NCBI GenBank assembly: GCA_047495785.1
Contig: JBLDXI010000034.1
Location: 992,001 to 1,056,000 of the forward strand
Reading direction: 5' to 3'
Origin: Lepidodermella squamata
Taxonomy: Eukaryota > Gastrotricha
DNA: 64,000 bases
Shown here: positions 33,313 to 45,168 of the stretch, one piece after another
Layout of the letters: the number at the start of each line of letters is the position of its first letter
How positions within the stretch are numbered: position 1 is the stretch's first letter
The notes under the pieces: model-generated
What the model was told of the DNA's origin: nothing
The model's input: only the letters and a program-made list of their open reading frames with translations
Databases searched by the model: none
Position numbers and translations under genes: made by a program

Positions 33313-33957
33313 TGGCTCTTATAGTTCTAACTTTGTCTTGGGCTTTGAAAAATAAAATAAAAATTGTTGAGCTAAGCTGTAAGCTTCGAATCTTTTGTGA
33401 CGTTTGTCATGGTTTTTTGTATGAGCTAGTTTTAAGACAAGATCATGCCTTGGTAATTCTTTGTAATTTCCTTGATAAAAATTTGGAGATACCAGATAGC
33501 GCTTCAAATAGAATATTTTTTAGCATTGCTCAGCGTAATTTACAGCTGGCAATTTTAATGTGCCCCTGAAAAAAATCATTCATCCAATGAATAAAATTAT
33601 ATATTTCTTTTTCAAGTTCGCACCAAGCATGAACATGTAGATCTTATAACCAGCTCAAGGGTGTGAATTCTAGGGGAAACATCGGCTACCAGATGATGCT
33701 GTTTTCACTTTGAGCTTGTTCACTGCTTATTGGCTGCTGTTCATTCTCATCTGTTCGTTATGCCTTTCTGAATAATTCTCCAGAAACTAACTTCACAAAA
33801 TACTAAACATTTATTGAACTCGAAGCTTGTTATTTTGAGCAGAAACCCTTTTGGCATTTCAACTTATCGTTAGCTTATCGTTTCAGATTATAATTTCTGG
33901 TGATAACGTGCTTTTTATCACTATTTAAAGTTTTGTTGTTAAGCTAAAAATGACGGA
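33313..33957. other. intergenic; start of the duplicated unit and FA1 promoter
   Basis: From about 33275 onward this sequence reappears at 37450-38220 upstream of FA2. It ends in the FA-type upstream block (see 33860-33957). No separate gene seen. Confidence 0.5.
33860..33957 (+). promoter_or_regulatory. conserved FA upstream block with GATA-type sites
   Basis: CTTATCG, TTATAATTTCTGGTGATAAC and TTATCAC occur within about 90 bases before the FA1 start. The same block precedes FA2 (38127-38219), FA4 (47680-47771) and, on the minus strand, FA5 (53145-53240). Conservation outside the coding region suggests a shared promoter, though recent duplication alone could explain it. Confidence 0.45.
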
Positions 33958-36768
33958 ATGATTACCAGCTTGCCATATGAAATCTTGTCGAAAATTTTTA
34001 TTCTCCTTCCTGACCGAGTAATTTTTATTACCTGCTCCGTAGTATGTAAACGGTATTCTTTTTCCATTTCTAAATGTAACCTTTCCTGTCGAGTTTCACT
34101 TGTTTTTAAGCTGGCTTGCTGTGATCAGATCTAACGCGTTTTGGCAAGAATGGTTAGCCCGAGAGTTGAAAATAAGCAACACCTCGACTATTGCTCCATC
34201 GCGCGAAGAGGTAACGAGTCTCCTGAGGTGCGAAGTTCAGTCATACTATGGATCGTACGGCTTTGAAACACTCGACGCCTTGTTGGCTGTTGAAAACAGT
34301 CGACAAAGAGTATCAACGGCCGTCCCGCCTTTTCTCACAGCCGAGGAACAGTCAGCGCCTGGTGTCTACAAGCAAGGCTGGTATTCGTTAAAGCTTAGCC
34401 ATTTCTTCCCAGAAATCGCAAAAGTACTTGGCTTTTTCTTGATAAATCTTTCTAAAGTTTTAATGCTGTCACTCACAGGCGCAATTGCTTGGCTTGAAAC
34501 TTGGTATAAGCTGTTCACATTACTTGAAGGACGAATTTCATCTTTCATTGAATGACGACAACTTTTCTGTCTTCCTTGGCAAACGGGCCGATAAAATGTG
34601 GAGAATTATCGATCCGCATCCTGGTGGCCGTATTTACTCGAGAGATGCCGAGTTCAGGCTGATTTTAACTACTCCGAACCATGCCGTCAAACTCCAAAAA
34701 CAGAAGGTTAACATGTTCTTTATCGTGTCGTTTTCGGGAAAAATTACCGTCGTTTTAGGCGAGTTGGGCAATCCCAGTCGAAAAAAAGTAGACCATGGCT
34801 CGGTCTAAATTCGACACTGGGGTAGATCGTAAGGGTTCGACCCTACGTAGATCGAATGGTAAAATTAGGACCTACACAGGATCGATGCCCGTAGATCCAG
34901 TTTAATAGATCGACAATAGGTCGGAAAAACAACAATTTTGGACGGATATTTTGCCTTTTGGATCTACGTACGATCTACTGAGCTCTCGGTCTACTGATTT
35001 TCGTCTGGGATGAAAAAAAACTACCCCCTGATTTTATAACATATTCAAACGTTTCCAAAGGTCCTGATTCCAAAAATCATCTTATTTTGCCCCAGGTTTC
35101 GGGTCTTGCTCTACCTTCGCCGATTATTTTCCAACGCGATCAAAAACATTTTTCGATGTTTTTACTTTATTTTACTTTATTCTCAGTGTTACTAAGTATC
35201 CTGCAGAATTCTGCATCATCACTTTTAAACCCAGCTTAAGTGCAACTATAAATAAAACAGCTATGTGTATCTGTACCATAGCACTTAGAGTTCTCAAATA
35301 TTGTGTGTCGTACAGGGCAAACAGTTAGTTTCTGTCTCAATTTGTTTTCAATAGAACATGCATTCTCTCTCTCTCAATCTCTCTCCTAATTTATTGATTA
35401 TTAATTTAAAAAAATTGTCAGATTTTTTTGTTAATTCTTAATTTTGGAGTTCGTAGACGCATGAAAATTCTTCTTGCTTAAAAACTTTCAAATTACGTGA
35501 AAACAATTTCAAAAACATTCAAGAGAGGCTTTCCAATGATGCCATAAGACATAAGATAGTTTGGCAGATTGGCTGGCATATTGGCTTCTCGAAATTTGAT
35601 TGCCTTTCAGTTAGATGAATTTTATTTTTCATTGCTTTCAGATATCTGACACTGCGTCGGCAATTCAATTGGTATTCTATCAAAATAGAGAAGAATTAAC
35701 AGCTCTTCTCGAAACCGGAACTGCATCAGCTAACGGATATCGCCTATTCCCACAAGCGCATGGTAAAATTTTCAGGAGGATATTTCATTTCTCTTTGGCT
35801 AGCTACAAACTAATTCTTTAGAGCGTCCCTTGATAGCTGCAGCTGGACTTGGCGACAGTGAAATTCTGCTTCAACTGCTTCGTCACGGGGCCAATGTGAA
35901 TTTAGAAGATACATCTGGGAATTCTCCGTTAGCTTCCTCAATCGAAGCTGGCCTATTGAACAACGCAAAGCTCTTGATTGAAAATGGTGCTTCGATAAAC
36001 AAAAGCGGAGCTCGAAAGCCTGCACTTCATATGGCCGTCGTCAAAGGTAATATCGAAGCTATTGACCTACTCATACACTACGGCGCCGACATCGATATCA
36101 GAAATGAAAACGGCGAAAATTCTGTCCACGTTTTCGCCCGCCTTTTCCTTGATTTAAACTTCAGCTCAGCATATTTCGAAAACCGAAAGATTGTGCTGGA
36201 AGATGCGGATCCTGTTGCGGCTGCCTCCAATACAGCTGGCTTCGACACCCTTAAAGCGTTGAAAGAGCGAAATTTCGACTTCAACGCTGAGTCAAACAAC
36301 GGTTTTACGCCTCTGATGACCGCCTGTGAAAAATGCGACACGAAAATTGCTGGCTGGCTCATCGAATTGGGCGCTGATGTGAATCATGTCTCTACGTCTT
36401 CAATGACGCCGCTTCTAGCTGTGATCTGCTCGAAATCGTTCGTCGAAATCACTGAGCGGCCACTATTAATCAAATTATTGTTGGAAAAAGGCGCTGGTCA
36501 AACCCTGGAGACACGCAATTCTGACAATTTGACCCCGCTCATGGCAACAGTTTGTCTGAGAACTGGCGGCACCTACGATTTCGAGATCTTCAAAATTCTT
36601 ACCGAGGCCGGAGCTGAAGTAAACGTGACTTTGGCCAATGGAGATTCGCTATTCTGCCATCTATTAACGCATCAGATGTTGAAGGAAGCTTCACTGATAG
36701 CCGATCGAATTTCCGATCCGAATGAGGTTCAATCTTCGACCGGAATGACCGGAAATTGGTTTTGGTAA
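33958..36768 (+). CDS. FA1: F-box-ankyrin protein with altered C-terminus
   Basis: Exons 33958-34052, 34111-34423, 34479-34706, 35642-35762 and 35822-36768, all in frame; 567 residues. The F-box is at residues ~1-50 (SLPYEILSKIFILLPDRV...VCKRWLAVIRSNAFWQEWL), then a linker, the ~76-residue FA-specific domain (exon 3) and about seven ankyrin repeats. F-box proteins link SKP1 to a substrate in SCF ubiquitin ligases. The first ATG (33950) is out of frame because of a one-base loss relative to FA2/FA4, so the start moves to 33958. Homology to FA4 stops at 36748; five unrelated residues (GNWFW) and a stop follow, so the last three ankyrin repeats and the cysteine tail are gone. Intron 3 (935 bases) has a foldback insert. 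Possibly still functional, or a pseudogene. Confidence 0.75.
34787..35010. repeat. AGATCTAC-rich foldback in FA1 intron 3
   Basis: Copies of TAGATCG/CGATCTA and GTAGAC..CTCGGTCTA recur in both orientations (for example 34832-34850 versus 34967-34980). Paralogous introns in FA2 and FA4 lack it, so it is probably an insertion after the duplications. The embedded GGGTTCGACCC is a palindrome, not a tRNA arm. Confidence 0.5.
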
Positions 36769-38219
36769 TGAAAAAAAAATTGAGTACAATATATAGCAAT
36801 AAATTTATTTAATAGTATCAATCTTCTCCGGAAGTGTGCTGGCTACTGAAATTCTGAAAGCAGACTCCGATTCCTCGTGAAAAACTACTTCGACATGAAA
36901 GGAGGCACATTTTCCGATTTCTTCTAAGTTTTTATTGGTACAGCCCAGTTAATTAATATTCTATTTCCGGAAATGAAATTAGATTCCGCGATTTCTTCAC
37001 TAATGGCTATTCTGTTTTGATTAAAATTTGGGCTCTAGGGTAACCTTTTTCGCTGAACAAGATGATGCGAACCATTGGATAAGCGCAAATCGATAATCGA
37101 TAATCGAAAATAAATCAATTTCCTGTTCATGCATTGCAATTTTCAAATAGCAAATCGATTTTTTCTTTACAAAAGCATCCTCCTAATTGAACTAAATGCT
37201 TAGACAAAAGGATGCAATAGAAGAAAAAAATAGGAATGAACGTGAGCAGATTCTCCTCTACACTGTCTTGTCAGAACATCTATCATAGCCGATTAATCGA
37301 TGCCAGCAGGAAGATTCGACCTAATCGTGATTTAATCGCGATTGGTCAAAATCGGAGAGCATCACACCCGCTGAAGTGCGTCAATCACGCGCCAGACACA
37401 CTTACCCAGATGGACGCCGTTCATAGGGGTAGAAGTGGCTTCAGGGGTAAAAGTCAGAGGTAAAAGTGGCTTCAACTCCAGAACTTTGATGGTTCATTTT
37501 TTCTCAATGGATGGTTCTTCTAGTTCTAGCCTTGTCTAAGAAATAAAATGAACAATTTAAGAGCTTACTCCTAAGCTTTGAATCTTTTGCCATTGGTTTT
37601 CTGTATGAACTATTGAGCTAGAATGTAGTTTTGAGTATAGTTTGAATATAGTTTGAATATAGTTTTGAGATGGAGATCTTTGGTAATTTTCTAGATAAAA
37701 ATATGGTGATTCCAGATAGCGCTTCGAATGGTAAACACTGGGCAAATGTTGTCAGAGCAATTTAAAGCAGTAAATACGGCACGTGCGCCTCAAAAACCAT
37801 TCATTCAATGAATGAAAAATTTCAATTATAAAATCGTATTTTTCCAAGTTCCCTTCAAGCATGAAACTGTAGATCTTAAAGCCTAGCTCTATGATAAGTG
37901 CAATCTTTCTTTACCAGATGGCGCTGTGTTCACTTTAGGCTCGTTCACTGCTAATGGCTGCTGTTACACCGTCATCTGTTTGTTTTCCCAAGAATTTTGC
38001 AGAAACTGCTTGAAAATTTATCAAAAATACACTGACAGCTAAAGCCTGATCTAGGTGTAAAAATCGAAATTAAGCTTGTATATTAGACTAGAACCCCTAT
38101 TGGCGACTTCAACCCTCTTTAATAACTAGCTTATCGTTTCAGATTATAATTTCTAGTGATAACTTGCTTTTTCTGACTATTTTTGATAACACAGCCGTGC
38201 TTTTGCTGCTAAGCTAAAA
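36769..38219. other. intergenic with a tandem-duplication junction
   Basis: 36769-37360 is unrelated to the 3' flanks of other FA genes. 37368-37412 returns to the shared FA 3' flank (CCGCTGAAGTGCGTCAATCA). From about 37450 the sequence copies the last codons and 3' flank of the class C receptor gene (33275-33600), then the FA upstream block. No gene seen. Confidence 0.65.
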
Positions 38220-40622
38220 ATGAAGGATATGATTAGCAGCCTGCCTTATGAAATCAAGTCGAAAATATTTCTACTCCTTCCAAGCAGAGTCATTTTCATC
38301 ACCTGTTCCCAAGTATGCAAACGGTAATTTTTTAAATTTCTCATTTTTGCCCTCCCCATCGAAGACTTGTTTTTTCAGCTGGCTTGCTGTGATCAGATCT
38401 AACGCGTTTTGGCAAGAATGGTTAGCCCGAGAGTTGAAAATAAGCAATACATCGACTATTGCTGCATCGCGCGAAGAGATAGCAAGGCTCCTGAGTTTTG
38501 AAGTTCAATCATATCATGGATCTTATGGTTTCGAAACACTCGACGCCATGTTAGCTGCAGAGAATAGCCGGCAACGAGTACCGCCAGCTGTCCCGCCTTT
38601 TCTAACAGCCGACGAACATTCAGCGCCTGGTGTCTACAAGCAAGGCTGGTATTCGATAAAGCTTAGCCATTTCTTCCCAGAAATCACTAAAGTAGGCTTC
38701 TTTCTAGTTGGAAATCTCAGTTTTAGTGCTGTCATTCACAGGCGCAATTGCTTGGCTTGAAACTTGGAATATGCGGTTCAAGATATTCGAGGGGCGAATT
38801 TCATCTTTCATTGAATGACGACAACGTTTCAGTTTTTCTTGGCGAACGAGCCGATAAAATGTGGACGGTTATCGATTTGCATCCTGGTGGCCGTATTTAC
38901 TCGAGAGATGCGGAGTTCAGGCTCATTTTCACTACTCCAAACCATGCTTTCCAACTCCAAAAACTGAAGGTTAAATGTTAAATGTTCTTCATCGTGTCGT
39001 TTTTGAATTTTTTTTTACAAATGTTCTGCAAGCTGTAAGAAAATTCTTCCTAGCTCAAAACTTTGCAATAACGTAAAAAACAAGTTCAAAAACCTTCCAA
39101 GAGAGGATTTCAAATTTTGCCAAAAAAATAGGTTGTAATATTGGCAGGCTTCTTTAAATTTGATTGCCTTTCAACTTCACGAATTTTTTCATCGCTTTCA
39201 GATATCTGACACTGCGTCGGCAATTCAATTGGTCTTCGATCAAAATAGAGAAGAATTAACAGCTCTTCTTGAAAACGGAACTGTTGCAGTTAATGGTTTT
39301 CGCCAATTCCTACATGCGCATGGTAAGGGAGGATATTTCATTTCTCTATGGCTAGCTATAAAATAATTCTTTAGAGCGTCCCTTGATAGCTGCAGCTGGA
39401 CTTGGCGACAGTGAAATCCTGCTTCAACTGCTTCGTCACGGGGCCAATGTGAATTTAGAAGATACATCTGGAAATTCCCCTTTAGCTTCCTCAATCGAAG
39501 CCGGCCTTTTGAACAACGCAAAGCTATTGATTGAAAATGGTGCTTCGATAAACAAAAGCGGAGCTCGAAAGCCTGCACTTCATATGGCCGTCGTCAAAGG
39601 TAATATCGAAGCTATTGACCTACTCATACAATACGGCGCCGACATCGACATCAGAAATGAGAAGGGCGAAACTTCTGTTCACGCTTTCGCCCGCCAATTT
39701 CGGGAAATCTACTTCAGCTCAGCATATTTCGAGGGTCGAAAGCTTATGCTGGAAGACGAGGATCCTGTTACGGCTGCCTTCAATACAGCTGGCTTCGCCA
39801 CCCTTGAAGCGTTGAAAGAGCGAAATTTCGACTTCAATAACGCTGAGTCAAACAACGGTTTTACGCCTCTGATGACCGCCTGTGAAAAATGCGACACGAA
39901 AATTGCTGGCTGGCTCATCGAATTGGGCGCTGATGTGAATCATGTCTCTACGTCTTCAATGACGCCGCTTCTAGCTGTGATCTGCTCGAAATCGTTCGTC
40001 GAAATCACTGAGCGGCCACTATTAATCAAATTATTGTTGGAAAAAGGCGCTGGTCAAACCCTGGAGACACGCAATTCTGACAATTTGACCCCGTTAATGG
40101 CAACAGTTTGTCTGAGAACTGGCGGCACCTACGATTTCGAGATCTTCAGAATTCTTACCGAGGCCGGAGCTGAAGTAAACGTGACTTTGGCCAATGGAGA
40201 TTCGCTATTCTGCCGTCTATTAACGCATCAGATGTTGAAAGAAGCTTCTTTGATTGTCGATCGAATTTCCGATCCGAATGAGGTTCAATCTTCGACCGGA
40301 ATGACTCTACTGATGTTAGCTGCACAATTTTTTTATCGAGGCCCTGTTGAGGCGAGGGGCAACGATCGATGAACAGAACGCAATTGATGGTAAAACTGCT
40401 CTGCTGTATGCGTTAGAAGCTGCGAATAAGCCGAATATGACGACGATTTTGAAAAGCACTCGAAACTCAGTCGCAGTTTTGCTCAGGCACGGAGCTGATC
40501 GTTCGCTGCGGGACAAAAATGGACGTAGCGCTGCTGACTACGTTTCCGAGTGCCAGATAAGCTTGTTGAAAATTAACTGCAGTTGTAGCCAATGTTTGAT
40601 TCGCAAATTACTGAACCGTTAA
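38220..40622 (+). pseudogene. FA2: F-box-ankyrin gene with C-terminal frameshift
   Basis: Exons 38220-38323, 38379-38691, 38742-38969, 39202-39322 and 39375 onward. The first four exons and most of the ankyrin region are intact: F-box MISSLPYEIKSKIFLLLPSR...VCKRW, exon-3 domain, repeats 1-8. At about 40326-40336, 20 bases present in FA4 are missing, so the frame ends at 40372 (587 residues, last part FYRGPVEARGNDR). The original frame continues intact to 40622 (RRGATIDEQN... to LIRKLLNR), which shows the deletion is recent. A one-codon insertion (extra Asn) sits in the ankyrin region near 39836. It could make a shortened SCF adaptor lacking the last repeats. Confidence 0.8.
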
Positions 40623-41124
40623 GCCTTGAGACAACTTTATTAGATTTTCTATGGAAGCCAATAAACGCTACAAGTGAACGTGATCGATTCTTCATTTTTG
40701 AACTGAACGCACATCGGACAAAGTTGACAGCAACTAATCATTTATGTCCATGTGATCTTCTAACAGGAAACAGCTTGAATCGAGGTCACAGAACCTGAAA
40801 CCGGACAGCCAATGTAAATTAGTTTGTCCAAGCACGGGAAAACTGTTCTATATCTCCTGTCATTTGAGCTCGGAATATCCAGAAATAATGGCGAGCCAGA
40901 CCGCTGAAGTGCGTAAATCACGAGCCAGACACGCTTAGTTCATAAGCGTGACCTCGAGTTAATTAGTGTCAATAATCAAACAAGTTAAATGCATCACAGG
41001 CTGACTAAATCGTTAACCATACTCCCATTAGGAAACAGTAACGATAAACTACTCAGGTATAGATTGAGCTTATGAGAAAACGATTAGACTTCTCCTTTCC
41101 AATATATCCGAATCTCATCGCGGC
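40623..41124. repeat. shared FA 3' flank
   Basis: This flank is also found at 50536-50880 (after FA4), 53420-53640 and partly at 37368-37412. Marker strings are GGACAGCCAATGTAAATTAG and CCGCTGAAGTGCGT. It marks the edges of the duplicated units; no gene seen. Confidence 0.7.
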
Positions 41125-41466
41125 ATGAATCCCATATCATTAATTGTTATAAGTCTTTGCCTATTCGAGCACGTTGAGACTTCAAAACTTCCAGCAATGA
41201 GTGAAAGTGAGTTGAACTAGTGGTGGTGGAGATTTCTCTATGATTTCGTATACTCAATAACAGTAACTCGGGCTATGTTGGCGAAAGACGACATTACAAT
41301 GCAGCAGCTCTATCGGAAGCTACGGCAGGGCCGTGACGATTGCAACATTGAGACTTGCATGCGAGTCTTCAATTCGTTGCCGATTTGCCATTCGCGGGGT
41401 TCTTTCTACGTTTGGGCGAGATTGCTGGCGAAGCAAATGGCAGCGGATGTGTCGAAATGCTCCTGA
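41125..41466 (+). CDS. S1: small secreted four-cysteine peptide
   Basis: Two exons, 41125-41206 and 41264-41466, with a 57-base phase-1 intron; 94 residues. A signal peptide (MNPISLIVISLCLFEHVETS) gives a mature ~74-residue peptide starting KLPAMSE. Its four cysteines lie in the pattern C-x4-C-x9-C and a final near-terminal KCS, with a conserved GSFYVWARLLAKQM helix. I recognise no family; antimicrobial, venom-like, neuropeptide-like or structural roles are all possible. An AATAAA follows at ~41601. S3 (53809) is nearly identical and S2/S4 are more distant members. It lies between FA2 and FA3. Confidence 0.75.
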
Positions 41467-42989
41467 GGCGCCCCGGTGAGTTCGTACTTATACCGAGCGA
41501 GTGCAACTTCACGCTTCACGGTCGCTAACGATTAAATTAAAATTGTTCACTTCAAGCTTGACGTAGCGGAAAATCTAAGTGCACTCTGTTGATAAAAGAA
41601 TAAATTAAAATGTGGGACTCACATGATCAGGCCTCAGATTGACAAGGGAACTGCGACAAAGGGCGTCCGAAACGAAATGCTTGAATGTTCTCATGTCGTG
41701 CTTTTCACGGTTCGTCACGCAGGTCAGAGACCCTGTTCTCGAGCTAAAAATCCTGTGTGCTTGAACTCAAACATCTTCTTTTAATTTCATCAAAAATAAC
41801 CGTATTGACTATCAAATATCAACGAAATACTTCGTAATCGTAAATTTATGGCATAGGTACATACAAATCGAACAGTGAGCGAAGTAGGATCCTCGGGCTA
41901 AGGGCTATGAAGTTTCCGACCAAATGGTCACCCTGTGGCTATTCAGGTTTCATTGCTTTGGCCTCTCGAGTTAAGGAATATGGTACTCCGATCGGTACTT
42001 CGTAAAATTGGATCGATTCGATTTTGCTCGGAGGGAATGGGCCGCACCTTTTTTGCGGCGGAAACTGGAGACGTAATAGTGTGCCTAATGCCAAATGCCA
42101 AGAACCAACCATTAACTTTCCTCCCTTATTTGTTTTTTTAATATCCAAATTTTGATTTTCATCAGGGTTTTCAAATAAAGAAAGCGTGTGACGGCAGTAT
42201 ATTATCACAAAATTACAGCCGGCCTGCAGATTAACTTTTTAATCCGGTCAATATGAGTGTTGCACTGTCTGAAATGGAATCGGAAGTTGGAATTTTCTCT
42301 AGAGTTCACTATATTTATAAGCGTGGCCTTGAAAATTGAGACTTCCGGTTATACATATGGTATAAACACACGAAGCGCCTTCACGCTTAATTTATGTTTG
42401 ACAACTCGCTGCGCCGCGGAAAATCTGCGCAGAATCCCGTAACTTTAGTGTTTTCTTTCCGCAACGCCACATTTAGTCTTCGGTAGTTGATGTCATTGCG
42501 CCGAGGTAACGTCTTTTCGGGCAACGGCTGCGTGCAGCAGTGTGACTTGGCTGTACTTACCCAAAATTAGGATAGTTTTGGGTTTGCCGTTTGCCATCAA
42601 GGTAAGACTGGACTGAAAATATGCTCGCATGACCTCACTTTACACGTGCTCCGAGAATCGTCTGATCTGTAATTAACCAGCGTCTTGTTAGGTCCGCGGA
42701 GATGCAACTACAACATAACAGCATAATGAAGAACAAAAATAGGAAAAAAGATTAAAAATTAAACGAAAAACAACTATAACTGCCACATTCCTTGTTAGCA
42801 GTCAAGAAATTGCTAGTTTCGAAAATTTGGTGATCAGACCTTCTGAGGACGATCAGGACGTTTTCTTACAACTCTGATTTGTCAATTTTTCTCAAGCAAA
42901 AAGACAAATGATTTGCATCCTCAAAATTTCATAATTTCGAACAAAGAATAAGTGGAGCAGAAGCACTGAATTTTTGAATAAATTATTAG
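41467..42989. other. intergenic with hAT-like MITE
   Basis: Holds S1's 3' flank, the MITE at 41872-42010 and sequence shared with 54151-55839 downstream of S3. No further gene seen; open frames here are not conserved in the duplicate. Confidence 0.55.
41872..42010. mobile_element. hAT-like MITE, copy c
   Basis: Left end CAGTGAGCGAAGTAGGATCC; the right end is a degenerate GGTACTTCGTAAAATTGG. The copy at 54678-54822 occupies the same place after S3, so this insertion is older than the segmental duplication. Confidence 0.6.
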
Positions 42990-45168
42990 CTAAGTACAAC
43001 AGCAGTTAAATACCGACCATCGACAACGCAAACCATAGTCGCTAGCGTTCAGCCCATTTTTGTCTCGCAGCGAACGATTAGCTCCGTGCACCAGTAGAAC
43101 TGAGATGATTTTTCGGTAATCCCTCTCACACATTCTTCGGGTCATAGTTGTGTCCTGCAGCGAGCCGTCAGGTCCACGTTCGAGCGTATTATACATTCGA
43201 TGGATTTGATTGTTGTTCATAATTGTAGCTTCTAATGCATACATCAGTGCAGTTTTGCCGTTAATAGCATTCTGCGCATTGATTTTAGCGCCTCGTCTAA
43301 GAAGAGACTTGATCAAATGCACTTCGCCTACCGCATACCTTGCAGCTAACATCAGCAGTGTCATTCCGGTCGAAGCTTGAACCTCATTTGGATCGGAAAT
43401 TCGATCAACAATCAAAGAAGCCTCCTTGAACAATAGACGCGTCAGTAGTAGGCAAAACAACGAATGGCCTCTGGTAAATGTCACATTTACCTCAGCTCCG
43501 TGCTCGATTAAGATTTTGAAGATTTCGAAATCGTAAAAGCTGCCAATTCCCATATATGCTGTGGCCATGAGTGGAGTGAACTTGTCAGGCGTCTCTAGAG
43601 TTTGACGGGCTCCCTTTCCCAACAATAATTTTACTAAGAGATACCGTTCACAGATTTTGTCTGGCAATTTTGAGCAAATTGTGGCTAGCAGCGGTGTGTT
43701 TGAAAACGCCGAGACATGATTCACATCAGCTCCAAATTCAAGCAACAAGCTAGCAATTTCCAGGTCACTTCGTTCGCAGGCAATCATCAAAGGTGTAAAA
43801 CCGTGGTTAGACATAGCGTTAAAATCAACATTTCGCTCTTTAAGTGCTTTGAGGACGGCAGAGCCAACTTTTTTGAAGAAAGCTGAAAAACCCTCACGAG
43901 ATTGTGAGTAGATTGATTCGACATAATGTGTATGAAAATGGCTTGCAAAAACGTGGACAGAATTTTCGCCGTTCTCATTTCTGATATTGATGTCGGCGCC
44001 ATACTGTATAAGTAGGTCAATGGCTTTAAGGTTACCTTTGGAAACAGCCATATGAAGAGCAGGGTTACATTCGTTGTTAATCCGGGCGCCGTTATCCAGC
44101 AACAGCCTTGCGTTATTTAAAATGCCGGCTTCGATAGCCGATGTTAATGGTGACTTTCCAGCAACGTTTTTTAGGTTCGGATTGGCGCCATGACGAAGCA
44201 GTTGAAGCAATATTTCACTGATGTCGTCAAGTCCAGCTGTGGAAATTAAAGGTCGCGCTTGGAGGTATCCGTTGACCGCTACTGTTCCCTTCTCAAGTAA
44301 AGCAGTTAGTTGTTCAAAATTTTGATCCAGGGCCAGTTGTATGGCTAACTTGGTGTCTGATATCTGAAACCAATAGATCGTAGATCGTAGAAGTGTTAGT
44401 AGACTACAACGAGACCCAGGGTGAATGGATAACTATTCTCCCCTACTTCTTCCATTTTTCCATTTTAAGGATAAATTAGAAGATTCAGCGAAAATCGGCC
44501 AGTATCGGCCAGTATTTTGTAATGTAGCAATCAGTCTCACCTTCAGTTTTTGGAGTTCGACGGCTTGGTTCGGAGTAGTGAAAACCAGCTTGAACTCGTT
44601 ATCTTCCGAATAAAGACATTCAACCTGATCCAGATCAATAACCGTCCACAATTCATCTGTCCCGGCGCCCAGAGACACGGGTGCGTTGCTGTTACTTTTT
44701 CGCACGTAATAAGTATTTTCTGAAAACCCTAAACCGCAAATTGCGAGTTTCAAGCCAAGAAATTTTGCCTGTGAACGACATTATGTACATATATTGAGAA
44801 TCCGCTAACAACATGATTTACGCACTTTTGCGATTTCTGGTGAGAAAAAAATAGAAGATAATCGAAGTTTAACATCCAAGCTGAGCAAACTGATGATGTC
44901 GTCGCGCGATACACCAACTGTTAACTGCGAAATATTTCTGGTCTTGAATTCACGGGCTAACCAGTCTTGCCAAAACGCGTCGGATCTTATCACTGAATGC
45001 CAGCTAAAGAACGAATAAAACCTTTATTTGAAGAATTCCCACAATGGAAGTGAACAGAAAATACCGTTTGCATACTAATGAACAAGTGATGAAAATGACT
45101 CTGTTAGGAAGGAGAAGAAATATTTTCGATTTTACTTCATAGGGCAGGCGGCTGATCACATCAACCAT
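42990..45168 (-). CDS. FA3: intact F-box-ankyrin protein (short-linker type)
   Basis: Exons 45168-45065, 45003-44826, 44768-44541 and 44363-42990; 627 residues, every junction in frame. The F-box (residues ~1-55) reads RLPYEVKSKIFLLLPNRV...VCKRWHSVIRSDAFWQDWL. The linker exon is 45 codons shorter than in FA1/2/4 and lacks the Pro-rich VPPFLTAEE part. The ~76-residue exon-3 domain has GLKLAICG, LWTVIDLDQ and EFKLVFTTPN. The final exon encodes ~10 ankyrin repeats (ALHMAVSKGNLKAIDLLIQY and GFTPLMIACERSDLEIASLL are typical) and ends in a cysteine cluster, FNCCCT. The exon 4/5 intron of FA1/2/4 is absent. Expected role: SKP1-binding substrate adaptor of an SCF ubiquitin ligase, cytosolic or membrane-tethered by its cysteines; target unknown. 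Confidence 0.85.

Noticed and set aside
34838-34855. GGGTTCGACCC resembling a tRNA T-arm
   Set aside because: No acceptor stem, D-arm or anticodon arm can be built around it; it is part of a palindromic repeat.
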